From contig JALTBN010000060.1 of NCBI GenBank assembly GCA_027075325.1, positions 156,010-220,009 on the forward strand: a stretch of 64,000 nucleotides of DNA, written 5' to 3'. Source of the stretch: Thermococcus sp. (GTDB lineage Archaea > Methanobacteriota_B > Thermococci > Thermococcales > Thermococcaceae). Position numbers and translations under genes: made by a program. Shown here piece by piece: positions 7,259 to 16,170 of this stretch; the first letter of the stretch is position 1, and the number at the start of each line of letters is the position of its first letter. The notes beneath the pieces are model-generated. The model did not search any database and was not told the DNA's origin. It saw only the letters and a program-made list of their open reading frames with translations.

Positions 7259-9057
7259 CAGAACACCCCCCGGTACTTGATGGAAAGCTCGTTGAACTCG
7301 GCCTCGGTGAGGACCTTCACCTTTCCGGTGTTCACGTCGACGAACTGCACCCTCTCGGTACAGGAGTAGCACGGGTCGATGCTCGCTATGATGAGCGGCG
7401 CGTCTGCAACGTGGTATCCCTTGAGCATCTCCGGAACAGCGGGCAGGTTGTTGTAGGTCGGGGCGCGGACCTTCCAGCGGTAGACCTTGTTCTTCTCGCC
7501 CGTCATGACGTAGTGAACAACCTCACCGCGGTGGGCCTCGGTGAAGCCCAGTGCCTCCTCGTACTCAGGTAGCTTTCCAATCGGAACCATTATGTCCCCG
7601 TCGGGCATCTGGTCGATGAGCTGCTCGACGATCCAGATGCTCTCGAACAGCTCGTCCATCCTGACGAGGACTCTGGCCAAAACGTCGCCCTCCTTGTAGA
7701 CCGGAACCTTGAAGTCGACCTCGTTGTAGGCGGTGGCAGTCTTAACGGCCTGATCCTTTCTAGTGTCGATCCTCCTTCCACTAGCGCGAGCAGTCGGTCC
7801 TAGAGTAGAATAAGCTTTGGCAACCTTGTAAGGCAGTATACCAACCCCCTCGGCGCGCTTGATGAAGGTGTTGGTGTTCAGGGCTATGTCGAGGAACTTC
7901 TTGGTCTCCTCGCGTATCTGCTTGACCACCTTGAGGACTTCCTCCTTCCTGTAGTCGAGTAGGTCCCTCCTCACGCCGCCGACGATGTTCATTCCGTACT
8001 GCTTCCTGTTTCCAGTTAAGCGCTCCACGAGCCACATGACAGGCTCCCTAATGCGCCAGGAGTGCATGAAGCCAGTGTCGTAGCCGACAAGGTGGGCGGC
8101 GATGCCAACCCAGAGGAGGTGGTTGTGTATTCTCTCAAGCTCCAGGAGGAGGGTTCTGATATAGCGCGCCCTGTCGGGGATTTCAACGTCGGCCAATCTC
8201 TCAACGGCCATAGCGTAGCTGACCGAGTGCTGGTAGCCGCAGATACCGCAGATTCTCTCCGCAAGGAAGAGCACCTGGTTGTATGTTAACCTCCCCTCGC
8301 CGGTCTTCTCGATACCGCGGTGGGAGTAGAAGCCGCGGTAGTCGACGTCAACTATCTCCTCACCCTTGACGAAGAGCCTGAAGTGGGCCGGCTCCTCGAT
8401 ACCCATGTGAACCGGACCCATCGGAACCAGCGTCGTGTCTTCGGGCTTCTCCTTGAATTCAACCTTCGGCTCGGTTATCGGCGAGTGCCTGTAGTCCATG
8501 TCCTTCCTGAGGGGATAGACGCCATCCGGAAAGTCCTCCGGGAGGATGAGCCTCCTCGGGTCCGGGTGGTTGAGGGGCTTGAAGCCGAGCAGGTCCTTCA
8601 CTTCCCTCTCTATCCACAGTGCCGCCGGAAGTTTCTGAGCCACGCTCGGGAAGCTTGGATCATCTTCCGGCAGGTAGGCCCTCAGGAAGACCCAGTAATT
8701 CTCGTCCATGTTGGCGAACTCCACCTGGACGTTAAGGAAGGGCATGTAGACGAAGTGGCCGTTCAGCGGTCTCTCATCAGTTCCAACTGCCGTTGAGAGG
8801 TGGGTCTCCTTGAACTCCGGGTGGTTGTGCCACCAGAGGACCGCCTCGGGAAGCACCTCGCGGTCGATTGTGAACATGTACTGACCGTAGGTCATCCTCT
8901 TACAGCCTTTGATGTGCTCCTTGAAGGCCTCGTAGAAGTCCCTGAGGCCCTTTCTTTCGGAAAGTATTCTTTCAACGTCGGCCTTCGCACAGCGGCCGTC
9001 CTCACAGGCCTTGCATTCAAACTCGAAGTGAGCCTCCAAATCCTTAGTCCTCACCAT
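7258..9057 (-). CDS. [NiFe] hydrogenase large subunit, HycE-like NuoC-NuoD fusion
   Basis: This 599-residue protein joins a NuoC-like domain (about 1-190) to a catalytic NuoD-like domain, as in E. coli HycE. The four nickel ligands are present: RICGICGYQHS and DPCYSCTER. A 30-residue tail starting VQFVDV follows the last ligand motif, as expected for a HycI-cleaved precursor. It is therefore a true hydrogenase, unlike complex I NuoD or Mbx-type enzymes that lack some ligands. The first 25 residues hold an unusual CKACEDGRC cysteine group. ATG 9057 follows GGTGGTG. Confidence 0.96.
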   Translation of the reverse strand: MVRTKDLEAHFEFECKACEDGRCAKADVERILSERKGLRDFYEAFKEHIKGCKRMTYGQYMFTIDREVLPEAVLWWHNHPEFKETHLSTAVGTDERPLNGHFVYMPFLNVQVEFANMDENYWVFLRAYLPEDDPSFPSVAQKLPAALWIEREVKDLLGFKPLNHPDPRRLILPEDFPDGVYPLRKDMDYRHSPITEPKVEFKEKPEDTTLVPMGPVHMGIEEPAHFRLFVKGEEIVDVDYRGFYSHRGIEKTGEGRLTYNQVLFLAERICGICGYQHSVSYAMAVERLADVEIPDRARYIRTLLLELERIHNHLLWVGIAAHLVGYDTGFMHSWRIREPVMWLVERLTGNRKQYGMNIVGGVRRDLLDYRKEEVLKVVKQIREETKKFLDIALNTNTFIKRAEGVGILPYKVAKAYSTLGPTARASGRRIDTRKDQAVKTATAYNEVDFKVPVYKEGDVLARVLVRMDELFESIWIVEQLIDQMPDGDIMVPIGKLPEYEEALGFTEAHRGEVVHYVMTGEKNKVYRWKVRAPTYNNLPAVPEMLKGYHVADAPLIIASIDPCYSCTERVQFVDVNTGKVKVLTEAEFNELSIKYRGVF

Positions 9058-9059
9058 AT

Positions 9060-9977
9060 TCACCACCCCATGAACGCCATTGCGAGTATTATCAGTCCCG
9101 CGAAGAACGCGCGGGTGTTCATCTTAACCACGTGGTCTATCCTGAGCCTTGCGTTCGTTGCCTCAAGTGCCGCTATAACCGGGTAGAATGCCACCGTCAG
9201 AACGAACTGGAGCGCCAGGACGAGTGCTGCCTTCTCCGGCGTGCCGACCGGCCCTATCCACGGGAGCGTCAGCAGGCTGACGAAGAACCACAGCAGGGCG
9301 AAGCGCTTGATGTGTATCGCGTAGTAGAAGACCCCCAATAGCCTGCCGCTGTACTCGCTCAGTGGCCCACCTATGACCTCCTGCTCGGCCTCGGCTATGT
9401 CGAAGGGCACGAAGCCGCTCTCGACGTAGAGGGCATAGGCGAGAAGGATGTAGGTCAGCACCAGCGAGGGAGTAAGGTGAAGCCCTGTCATTATTGTGTA
9501 GAGGTCAAGGGAGCCTGAGTTGTAAGCCAGGACACCGTAGAGTATCGCTATCAGAGGCTCGACGGTGAGGATTATCTGCATCTCCCTGGCGGAGCCGAGG
9601 TGGCTGAAGGCGTTCTGTACTGTCAGGCCCGCGAGCATGAGGAAGACGCTGACCATCAGCACCACGTAGAAGAAGACCACCAGGTTGAAGCCGAAGTCCA
9701 CTGGAACGACGTTGCCGTAGGGAAGGAGCAGGGCCGCTGAGAGTGCCGATGCAAGGGCGAGATACGGTGCCCACGTGAACAGCGCCCTCTTGGTGGGCTT
9801 AACGGAGGGCATGCCGAAGAGCTTTCTGAGGTCGTACCAGGTCTGGCTGAGCGGCGGCCCGCGCCTGTACTGGAGCCTGGCCTTTACCCTTCTCGCTATA
9901 CCGTCAAGGTAAGGCGGGAGGAAGAGCATTATGATGATGCCGGCGAGACTGAACCCGAGCTTTACGGCGGTTTCCAT
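9060..9977 (-). CDS. Membrane subunit HycD/NuoH-like
   Basis: This 305-residue membrane protein has about eight hydrophobic helices. It has the family signatures RVKARLQYRRGPP after the first helix and an acidic loop VPFDIAEAEQEVIGGP, which form the quinone-channel-like region in complex I relatives. It anchors the peripheral hydrogenase arm to the antiporter-like subunits. The ATG at 9977 is chosen because GGTGATGAAG precedes it. The large-subunit gene starts two bases after its stop. Confidence 0.93.
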   Translation of the reverse strand: METAVKLGFSLAGIIIMLFLPPYLDGIARRVKARLQYRRGPPLSQTWYDLRKLFGMPSVKPTKRALFTWAPYLALASALSAALLLPYGNVVPVDFGFNLVVFFYVVLMVSVFLMLAGLTVQNAFSHLGSAREMQIILTVEPLIAILYGVLAYNSGSLDLYTIMTGLHLTPSLVLTYILLAYALYVESGFVPFDIAEAEQEVIGGPLSEYSGRLLGVFYYAIHIKRFALLWFFVSLLTLPWIGPVGTPEKAALVLALQFVLTVAFYPVIAALEATNARLRIDHVVKMNTRAFFAGLIILAMAFMGW

Positions 9978-9987
9978 CTTCATCACC

Positions 9988-11982
9988 TCACAGTGCCATC
10001 AGTATTCCGATCACCACTCCCACGACCACCAGGGCCAGGACAACGAAGGTTCCGAGCCTCATTCCCGGGAGTACGTCGCAGGCTATCCTGAGGAACCTGA
10101 CGAGCGGCTTCAGCGCCTCCTCGTCGGCGTTGAGTATCTCGCCCATTCTGAGGTCGTCGAGGGTCTCAATCTTGGTGTATGGGGTGTCGACTATCTTGAC
10201 GAAGTAGCTGGCCATCCAGAGGTAAGCTCTCGTTATGTAGTGGATTATTCCAGAGCCAACACTGTAGAACCAGTCGCCGAAGCGGTAGAAGCCGTCTATC
10301 TTGCGCTCGTACTTGATGTAGTAGCCTTCCGCGTTGATCCTGTACTCGTCCCAGTCTATCTCAGTTGAGCCGCAGTCCCAGGGCCTTGCCTCCTTGCCGT
10401 ACTCCGGCTTCAGGGTGAGGTAGAATCCCAGCGCCAGGATGCCTAGGAGAATCACGAAGAGCACGGGGCTGAAGAGCACTGAGCCAAAACCAACCCTGTA
10501 AACGCCGTCCTCTATCGGGGCGTTGAAGACGTTGAGTATTCCGGTTACAGTCCCCGGGAAGATGCCGATTAGGAGGGTTAAGCCAGCGAGAATCCACTGG
10601 CCGGCAACCATCGCTCCGGGAACTTCCCTGACTTCCGAGTACCTCTCGCTCTCGCCGCCGAACTGGGTCCCGTAGAACTTGATGAATGACGCCAGCGTTG
10701 CCGCGCTTATCAGGGCGGCCAATACTGCTCCAAAGGCCAGGAGGAAGTCCCCCGACTGGTAGCCGGCCACGTAGATGAGCCACTTGCTTATGAAGCCGTT
10801 GAAGGGCGGAACTCCGGCTATGGCCAGCGATGCGAAGAGCGCCGCTAAAGCGGTCCACTTCATCTGCTTTCCGAGACCACCAAGCTCGTTGAGTTCAACG
10901 GTTCCCGTCCTGTACTCAACTGCTCCCGCGGAGAGGAAGAGGGAGCTCTTGAATATCGCGTGGTTCAGAGCGTGGAAGAGACCAGCGAAGGCACCAAGGG
11001 CACCTATTGCGCCCAGCGCTCCGCCCTTGGGAATGAGGGCCATGCCTATACCTATCCCAAGCCAGATGTACCCCATCTGACCGACGCTGTGGTAAGCTAA
11101 GAGCCTCTTCGCGTTGGTCTCCCTGAGGGCGTAGAAGGTTCCAACGGTGAGGGTTATCGCTCCAAGGAGAGCTACGGCGATTCCCAGGGAGTAACTTGTT
11201 CCAACCAGGCCCCAGACCAGAGCAATCAGGCCGTAGAGGGCAACCTTCTCCATTGCTCCCGCCATCACGGCGGAGACGCTGCTTGGGGCTGCCCTGTAGG
11301 TTTCCGCGACCCAGAACTGGAAGGGAGTTATACCTGCCTTGGTCATGAAGGCTATGAGGAGCAGGCCTCCAAAGACTATCTTGGTGTGGGTCGGGGCGGT
11401 TGCTAAAGCGGTCGCTATGCTATCAAAGCCCAGCTTTTCAAAGCTCCCGACGAGTGAGTAGGCCGTACCGAGTGCTAAGAAGAGCGGTATCGTGTCGAGG
11501 AAGTGCATGGTGATGTAGTACTTCGTGCTTGCATCCACGTCCCTCTTCCTCTCGCTGAAGAAGACGAGTATGAACGAGCTGAGCGTCATAAGCTCCCAGC
11601 TCATCACGAAGTACTCCATGCTGTTTACCGTGACGACTAAGGCCATGCTCGCGAGGAAGGTGTTGTATGCTATTGCGTACACCCAGCCCTTGCCGGCCTT
11701 TTCAAAGATGTCCATGTAACTTATCGCGTAGAGCGAAGCTGCCGTTCCAACGATACCGATTATCAGAAGGAAGACGCTTGAGAGATTGGTCACGTGAAGT
11801 GGGATCCCGTAGAGGTTGATCCTCTGGGGGCCGTTGGTGTAGACGTTGTAAACCTCGCCAAGGAGGAGCAGCGAACCGAGGAAGGCCATAAAGTTCGATG
11901 CCTTGACCGAGGCTTTGTAATCTTTAATGAAGCCGAGCAGGCCACCGATTATGAAAGCCCCAAGGGCGTATTCGATGAACAT
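9988..11982 (-). CDS. Antiporter-like membrane subunit, HycC/HyfB (NuoL-type)
   Basis: This 664-residue protein has the Mrp-antiporter core with about 14 helices: the SWELM glutamate in helix 5, GITPFQFW and the discontinuous helix, NHAIFKSSLFL with His/Lys of the central channel. A C-terminal extension contains RPWDCGS, typical of HycC/HyfB subunits. It probably moves H+ or Na+ as electrons reach the hydrogenase. No separate Mrp antiporter (mnh) genes accompany it, unlike some Thermococcus formate hydrogenlyase clusters. Confidence 0.92.
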   Translation of the reverse strand: MFIEYALGAFIIGGLLGFIKDYKASVKASNFMAFLGSLLLLGEVYNVYTNGPQRINLYGIPLHVTNLSSVFLLIIGIVGTAASLYAISYMDIFEKAGKGWVYAIAYNTFLASMALVVTVNSMEYFVMSWELMTLSSFILVFFSERKRDVDASTKYYITMHFLDTIPLFLALGTAYSLVGSFEKLGFDSIATALATAPTHTKIVFGGLLLIAFMTKAGITPFQFWVAETYRAAPSSVSAVMAGAMEKVALYGLIALVWGLVGTSYSLGIAVALLGAITLTVGTFYALRETNAKRLLAYHSVGQMGYIWLGIGIGMALIPKGGALGAIGALGAFAGLFHALNHAIFKSSLFLSAGAVEYRTGTVELNELGGLGKQMKWTALAALFASLAIAGVPPFNGFISKWLIYVAGYQSGDFLLAFGAVLAALISAATLASFIKFYGTQFGGESERYSEVREVPGAMVAGQWILAGLTLLIGIFPGTVTGILNVFNAPIEDGVYRVGFGSVLFSPVLFVILLGILALGFYLTLKPEYGKEARPWDCGSTEIDWDEYRINAEGYYIKYERKIDGFYRFGDWFYSVGSGIIHYITRAYLWMASYFVKIVDTPYTKIETLDDLRMGEILNADEEALKPLVRFLRIACDVLPGMRLGTFVVLALVVVGVVIGILMAL

Positions 11983-11988
11983 CTCACA

Positions 11989-13425
11989 TCACCCCACGAA
12001 ACCTATCTTCATCACTATGTCTAGGGTGACCCAGGGCGCGACTATGCCTATGAGGATCAGCGTTACCATTACTGCACACATGAGCCTGGAGGAGTGGAGT
12101 TCAGTTGACGGTGCCGGTTCCCCGAAGAATATCTCCCTGAACCACAGCAGAACCACCACGAGGAATATTGCCGCGTCGAAGAGAACCGTTCCCGGGAAGA
12201 GCCATGAAGCAATACCCTGGGCGTGCCTGGTGCTCATGATGGTGAAGGCCTTGCTGAAGAACAAGCCGAGAGGCAGAACCCCGGCCAGTCCAAGGAAGCT
12301 GAGGAACCAGGCGGTGCTTGCCCATGGGAGGCTTTTTCTGATGCCCCTGATCATCTTGAAGTCCGTGGTTCCAAGGGAGTAGGCAAAGACGCCAACGCTC
12401 ATGAAGGCGAGGGCCTTGACGAAGGCGTGGTTCACCACCTGGTACACGGCTATCTGGAGTCCAGCGGTATGCCCGAGGAGCGCGTAGGCGAGGGTTATGT
12501 AAGCAACTCCGGCCTGAGCGATGGTGGAGTATGCTATGAGCCTCTTACCGTCCCTCTGAAGCGGGTAGTAAATCATCATCAGGAATATCAGCGCCACCGT
12601 GAGGAGGCCAAGGAGCCAGAAGTCATCCCTGCCTGGGTTCATGTACTGGATAACCCTGAAGAGCATGAAGCTGCCGAGAGGGACTATCGATGCCGAGTGA
12701 ACGTAAGCCGACGCTGGAACCGGACCTGCGGTTGCATCCGGGAGCCAGGAGTAGAAGAACAGCTGGGAACTCATTGCCAGAGCCGCGAATATGAGCAGTG
12801 TGAAGGCGGTGTCCTTGGTTGACTGGGCAAGTGAACCCATCCTGGCAAGCTCCTGGCCGTTTCCGAGGATCGCGGTGGCGATTACCATGAGGAAAACCGC
12901 CAGGTTGAGAACAAGGAAGCCCTTGAGGGCCTTGCCCCGTGCGTCCCCGTGGAAGTCAACGAGGTACAGCAGCGCTATCGCCATAAGCTCCAGGGCCACT
13001 ATGAACTGGACCAAGTTCGTGGAGTATATAAAGACCATCGCCGCCCCCGCCAGGAGACCAAAAAGGGCGTAGAACTTACCCTTTCCGCCTTCAAGGGGAT
13101 GGGCTCTGTTCTTTGGCCCCATGTAGTCGGCTGCGTAGAGAACCAGCAGGAACGCTATCAGCAGGGACGTGAACCCCATGAGGACGGAGGCAACGTCAAC
13201 GTTGAGTCCAAAGACCTCACCGAGGTTCCCACCACTGGCGTAGGCGTAGTGGTAGGCCTTCTCGGCCCCTCCCTGGAAGAAATCGTAGGTCCCGTAGGCG
13301 TTTATGAGGAAGGCGATGCCTATTATTGCCGAGGCAACTGCGTCAGCGGCTCTGCCCTCAAGTTTGTACATGAGGAGTAGCAGGAAAGGAAGCAGGGCCG
13401 ATGCGAGGAATACTTCTCCGTTCAC
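11989..13425 (-). CDS. Antiporter-like membrane subunit, HyfF/NuoM-type
   Basis: This 478-residue protein has the same core as the next gene: ALELMAIALL (helix 5 Glu), SWLPDATAGPVPASAYVHSASIV, GKRLIAYSTIAQAG and NHAFVKALAF. The presence of two antiporter-like subunits makes this complex closer to E. coli Hyf than to the single-pump Hyc. It starts with GTG at 13425, preceded by GGTGATGAAAG. A 51-base gap separates it from the polyferredoxin gene and holds a SurR-type site, hinting at an internal promoter. Confidence 0.92.
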   Translation of the reverse strand: MNGEVFLASALLPFLLLLMYKLEGRAADAVASAIIGIAFLINAYGTYDFFQGGAEKAYHYAYASGGNLGEVFGLNVDVASVLMGFTSLLIAFLLVLYAADYMGPKNRAHPLEGGKGKFYALFGLLAGAAMVFIYSTNLVQFIVALELMAIALLYLVDFHGDARGKALKGFLVLNLAVFLMVIATAILGNGQELARMGSLAQSTKDTAFTLLIFAALAMSSQLFFYSWLPDATAGPVPASAYVHSASIVPLGSFMLFRVIQYMNPGRDDFWLLGLLTVALIFLMMIYYPLQRDGKRLIAYSTIAQAGVAYITLAYALLGHTAGLQIAVYQVVNHAFVKALAFMSVGVFAYSLGTTDFKMIRGIRKSLPWASTAWFLSFLGLAGVLPLGLFFSKAFTIMSTRHAQGIASWLFPGTVLFDAAIFLVVVLLWFREIFFGEPAPSTELHSSRLMCAVMVTLILIGIVAPWVTLDIVMKIGFVG

Positions 13426-13441
13426 CTTTCATCACCCGTTG

Positions 13442-13458
13442 GTTTTTAACCCTTGGTT
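13442..13458. promoter_or_regulatory. SurR-type site inside the hydrogenase operon
   Basis: GTTTTTAACCCTTGGTT is an exact GTTn3AACn5GTT. It lies in the only sizeable gap inside the operon, just before the NuoM-type gene. A TTAAAAA box on the minus strand overlaps it, so bound protein would cover that box rather than stand upstream. It may separate expression of the membrane-hydrogenase module from the oxidoreductase module. Confidence 0.45.
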
Positions 13459-13476
13459 TCCTTCGCAAAAAATAAG

Positions 13477-13977
13477 TCAGAGGACGAGGTAAGCCTTCTC
13501 GCCCTCCCCCTTCTCGGCCGAACTCTTCAGGTTGGCGACGATCTTTCCTTCCCTGTTCCAGAGCACCTCGTTTATCTCACCGAACTTAAGAGCCTCAGTT
13601 GGACATGCTGAAACACATGCCGGAAGAAGGCCTTCCGCCCTTCTGTCGGCGCAGAGGTCGCACTTGTCCATGATCTTGTTCTCCTCGTCGAGCTTTGGAA
13701 TCCCGAAGGGACAGGCAACGGCACACATGAGACAGCCGATACACTTGAGCGGGTCGAAGGCAACCGCTCCGTCCTCGTCCCTGAAGAGCGCCCCGGTGGG
13801 GCAGACGTTGAGACACGGTGCCTTCTCACAGTGGCGGCAGTTGAATGGGACTGTAAAGAGATCTGGGAACTCGAAGACCTTGATCCTTGCCTCGCCGTGC
13901 GTCATTTCACAGGCCACTTCACAGGCCTTACAGCCAATGCAGCGGCTGTAGTCCAGGAAAATCTTCTTGTGGGCCAT
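13477..13977 (-). CDS. 4Fe-4S polyferredoxin subunit, HycB/HydN-like
   Basis: This 166-residue protein has four cysteine groups (CIGCKACEVAC, CRHCEKAPCLNVC, CIGCLMCAVAC, CDLC...CVSAC) for four [4Fe-4S] clusters. It sits directly after the molybdopterin enzyme (10-base gap) and carries electrons from it to the hydrogenase arm, as HycB does. ATG 13977 is preceded by GAGGTGG; the ORF-track GTG nine bases upstream is part of that site. It is a paralogue of the ferredoxin at 363. Confidence 0.93.
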   Translation of the reverse strand: MAHKKIFLDYSRCIGCKACEVACEMTHGEARIKVFEFPDLFTVPFNCRHCEKAPCLNVCPTGALFRDEDGAVAFDPLKCIGCLMCAVACPFGIPKLDEENKIMDKCDLCADRRAEGLLPACVSACPTEALKFGEINEVLWNREGKIVANLKSSAEKGEGEKAYLVL

Positions 13978-13987
13978 CTCAACCACC

Positions 13988-16045
13988 TCACTCCTCCACC
14001 CTCTCGACCTTAGCGGCGACGGCCTTCAGCTCGGCCATCTTGGTTTTCTCGTGGGTCTCCTCAAGCGTCAGGAAGTTGACCTGCCAGTGCCAGGGCATCG
14101 CTATGACCCCTTCCCTGACGTGCTCGGTAACTTCAGCCCTGACGAGAACGCTTCCGCGCCTGGTTGAGACCTTGACGAGGTCGCCGCTCCTTATTCCGAG
14201 CGCCCTGGCATCCTTCGGATTTATCATGACGTACTCCTCGGGCCAGCGCTTCTGAAGGCTTGGACTCTCCTCGGTCATGGTGAGGGTGTGCCAGTGGCCG
14301 ACGAGCCTAAAGTTGGTGAGCCAGAACGGATACTCGCCATTGGGCATCTCCGGTGGCTCGCGCCAGCTGACGGGCTGGAGCTGGGCCTTTCCGTCGGCCG
14401 TCTTGAAGCCGTTCTTGAAGAGGACCCTGGTGCCTTCGCCGGGTTCACTGCACGGGAAGAAGCACCCCTCAAGGTGCTCCGCAAGGTACTCCGGTGTTGC
14501 ACCCTTGAAGACGGGGATAACGCTGTTTATCTCCCTGAGGATCTCGTCCGGGTGGCTGTACTTGAAGAACTCACCGAGGCCGAGCTCCCTGGCAAGCTCA
14601 ACGAGGATGAGCCAGTCGGGCTTTGCCTCACCTGGGGATTCAGCGGCCTTGTATGTCCTCTGAACGCGCCTCTCGGCGCTTATTGCCGTTCCGGTCTTCT
14701 CGAACCATGCCGCCGCCGGAAGGACTATGTCTGCATACATGGCCGTCTCAGTAAGGAATATGTCATGAACAACGAGGAAGTCGAGCTTCCTGAGCTGTTC
14801 GCGAACCCAGCCGCTGTTGGGGGCGGACTTGGCTATGTTGCCACCGACGATGTACATCATGCGTATCCTGTTGCCCATTTCCCTGATCATGCTGGTGAGA
14901 TCGAGGCCGACCCAGTCCGGGATCGGGAAGCCCCAGAGCCTCTCGAGTTCCGCCCTACCTGCTTCGTCGGTTACAGGCTTTCCAGTGGGGAGCTTGTCAG
15001 GAGCAATACCGGTCATAGCAGAGCAGAAACCGCACTGCGCTCCGGGGAAGACGCCGCTCCAGACACCTTCTTTGCCGATGTTGCCGGTTATCGCTATGAG
15101 GTTGGCTATGGCTATTGCAGTGTTCAGACCGTTCACATGCTGGTTCATACCCTCGTTGACGAGGAAAGCCGTCCTCTTGCTCGCTATCAGCCTTGCGACC
15201 TTCCTTATGTCTTCAGCCGGAACACCGCTTATCTTCTCGGCCCACTCCGGGGTGTAATCCTTAACCGACTCCTTGAGCCCTTCAAAGCCAGCGGTCCTCT
15301 CCTGGACGAACTCCTTATCATAAATCTCTTCATCGATGACAACGTTGAGCATGGCGAGGGCTATCGCCAGATCGGTGCCAGGGTAGGGCTTGAGGTGGAG
15401 TGAAGCATACTTGTGGCCCCTCGTTGAGCGCGGGTCAATAACTACCATCTCGGCGCCGTTGTCAAGGGCCTTCTCGATGTACTGGCCGAACATCACGGGG
15501 GCAGTCTCGGCCGGGTTGTGACCCCAGACCACTATAAGCTCGGCCTTCTCAATGTCCTCGAAGGGGTTGGTCGCGGCAGCACTTCCAAACACCACGGTTC
15601 TGGCGGGACTGTTTGAGTACTGGCAGTACCTTCCTGGGAAGTCGAGATGGTTGGTTCCAATCGCCTTGGAGAGCTTGTGGACGAGGTAGTTCTCTTCGAG
15701 GGTTATCTTCTCGCTTCCGAGGAAGGCTATTGCCTCCGGACCGTAGGTTTCCTTGATCTCCTTTATTTTCTCCGCGATTATTCTATATGCCTCTTCCCAG
15801 CTTATCTCCTCGAACTTTCCTTCGCCCTTCTCGCCGACGCGCCTGAGGGGCTTCTTAAGCCTCTGGGGGCTGTTGATGAACTGGTAGGAAGCCACTCCCT
15901 TGGGGCAGAGTTTTCCCCTGTTGGGGATCTTTGGATGGTCGTAGTCGAACTCTATCCTCCTGATGTAGCCGTTCACACTAACTGCATAGAATCGGCAGCC
16001 CACGGAACACCATGGGCAGACCACCGGAACCAGTTTCTCTGCCAT
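13988..16045 (-). CDS. Molybdopterin/tungstopterin oxidoreductase, FdhA-like but with a divergent active site
   Basis: This 685-residue enzyme has the N-terminal [4Fe-4S] cluster (Cys10, 13, 17, 47) and the whole bis-MGD fold, ending with a MPWHWQVN region and molydopterin-dinucleotide binding domain. The metal ligand appears to be Cys141 in GRYCQYSN. Formate dehydrogenases carry His after this Cys/Sec (His141 in E. coli FdhF) and a catalytic Arg (Arg333); here these positions read Gln142 and a SGVFPGAQ stretch without Arg. Operon context says formate dehydrogenase, but the substrate is uncertain. ATG 16045 lies 18 bases after a TetR-type dyad. Confidence 0.85.
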   Translation of the reverse strand: MAEKLVPVVCPWCSVGCRFYAVSVNGYIRRIEFDYDHPKIPNRGKLCPKGVASYQFINSPQRLKKPLRRVGEKGEGKFEEISWEEAYRIIAEKIKEIKETYGPEAIAFLGSEKITLEENYLVHKLSKAIGTNHLDFPGRYCQYSNSPARTVVFGSAAATNPFEDIEKAELIVVWGHNPAETAPVMFGQYIEKALDNGAEMVVIDPRSTRGHKYASLHLKPYPGTDLAIALAMLNVVIDEEIYDKEFVQERTAGFEGLKESVKDYTPEWAEKISGVPAEDIRKVARLIASKRTAFLVNEGMNQHVNGLNTAIAIANLIAITGNIGKEGVWSGVFPGAQCGFCSAMTGIAPDKLPTGKPVTDEAGRAELERLWGFPIPDWVGLDLTSMIREMGNRIRMMYIVGGNIAKSAPNSGWVREQLRKLDFLVVHDIFLTETAMYADIVLPAAAWFEKTGTAISAERRVQRTYKAAESPGEAKPDWLILVELARELGLGEFFKYSHPDEILREINSVIPVFKGATPEYLAEHLEGCFFPCSEPGEGTRVLFKNGFKTADGKAQLQPVSWREPPEMPNGEYPFWLTNFRLVGHWHTLTMTEESPSLQKRWPEEYVMINPKDARALGIRSGDLVKVSTRRGSVLVRAEVTEHVREGVIAMPWHWQVNFLTLEETHEKTKMAELKAVAAKVERVEE

Positions 16046-16063
16046 TGCCTATCACCACCGCTT

Positions 16064-16081
16064 AATGACTGGTCAGTCATT
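16064..16081. promoter_or_regulatory. TetR-type operator at the molybdoenzyme/hydrogenase operon
   Basis: AATGACTGGTCAGTCATT is an 18-bp dyad with perfect 8-base arms around GT. It lies where the transcript start is expected, about 25 bases from the TATATAAA box, so a bound repressor would block the operon. The same core recurs upstream of the DUF302 gene and, with one change, upstream of tetR. Confidence 0.75.
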
Positions 16082-16098
16082 GGAAATGTGTGAAAATA

Positions 16099-16108
16099 GT
16101 TTATATAG
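16099..16108 (-). promoter_or_regulatory. TATA box of the molybdoenzyme/hydrogenase operon
   Basis: On the minus strand the sequence reads CTATATAAAC after a run of A (BRE-like). It is the best archaeal TATA box between tetR and the oxidoreductase gene. The predicted start, near 16078, falls within the TetR-type dyad. Confidence 0.65.
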
Positions 16109-16170
16109 TTTTTTTGAACAAGGTAGAACATTACATAGACATAATTGGGGCAGCGAGACCGAAGCAGTTC

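Noticed and set aside
14288-15403. 371-codon plus-strand ORF opposite the molybdoenzyme gene
   Set aside because: It lies wholly inside the FdhA-like gene and shows no family motif.
13988-16045. Selenocysteine in the FdhA-like enzyme
   Set aside because: The metal-ligand codon is an ordinary Cys codon, the frame has no internal TGA, and no SECIS-like element was noticed.
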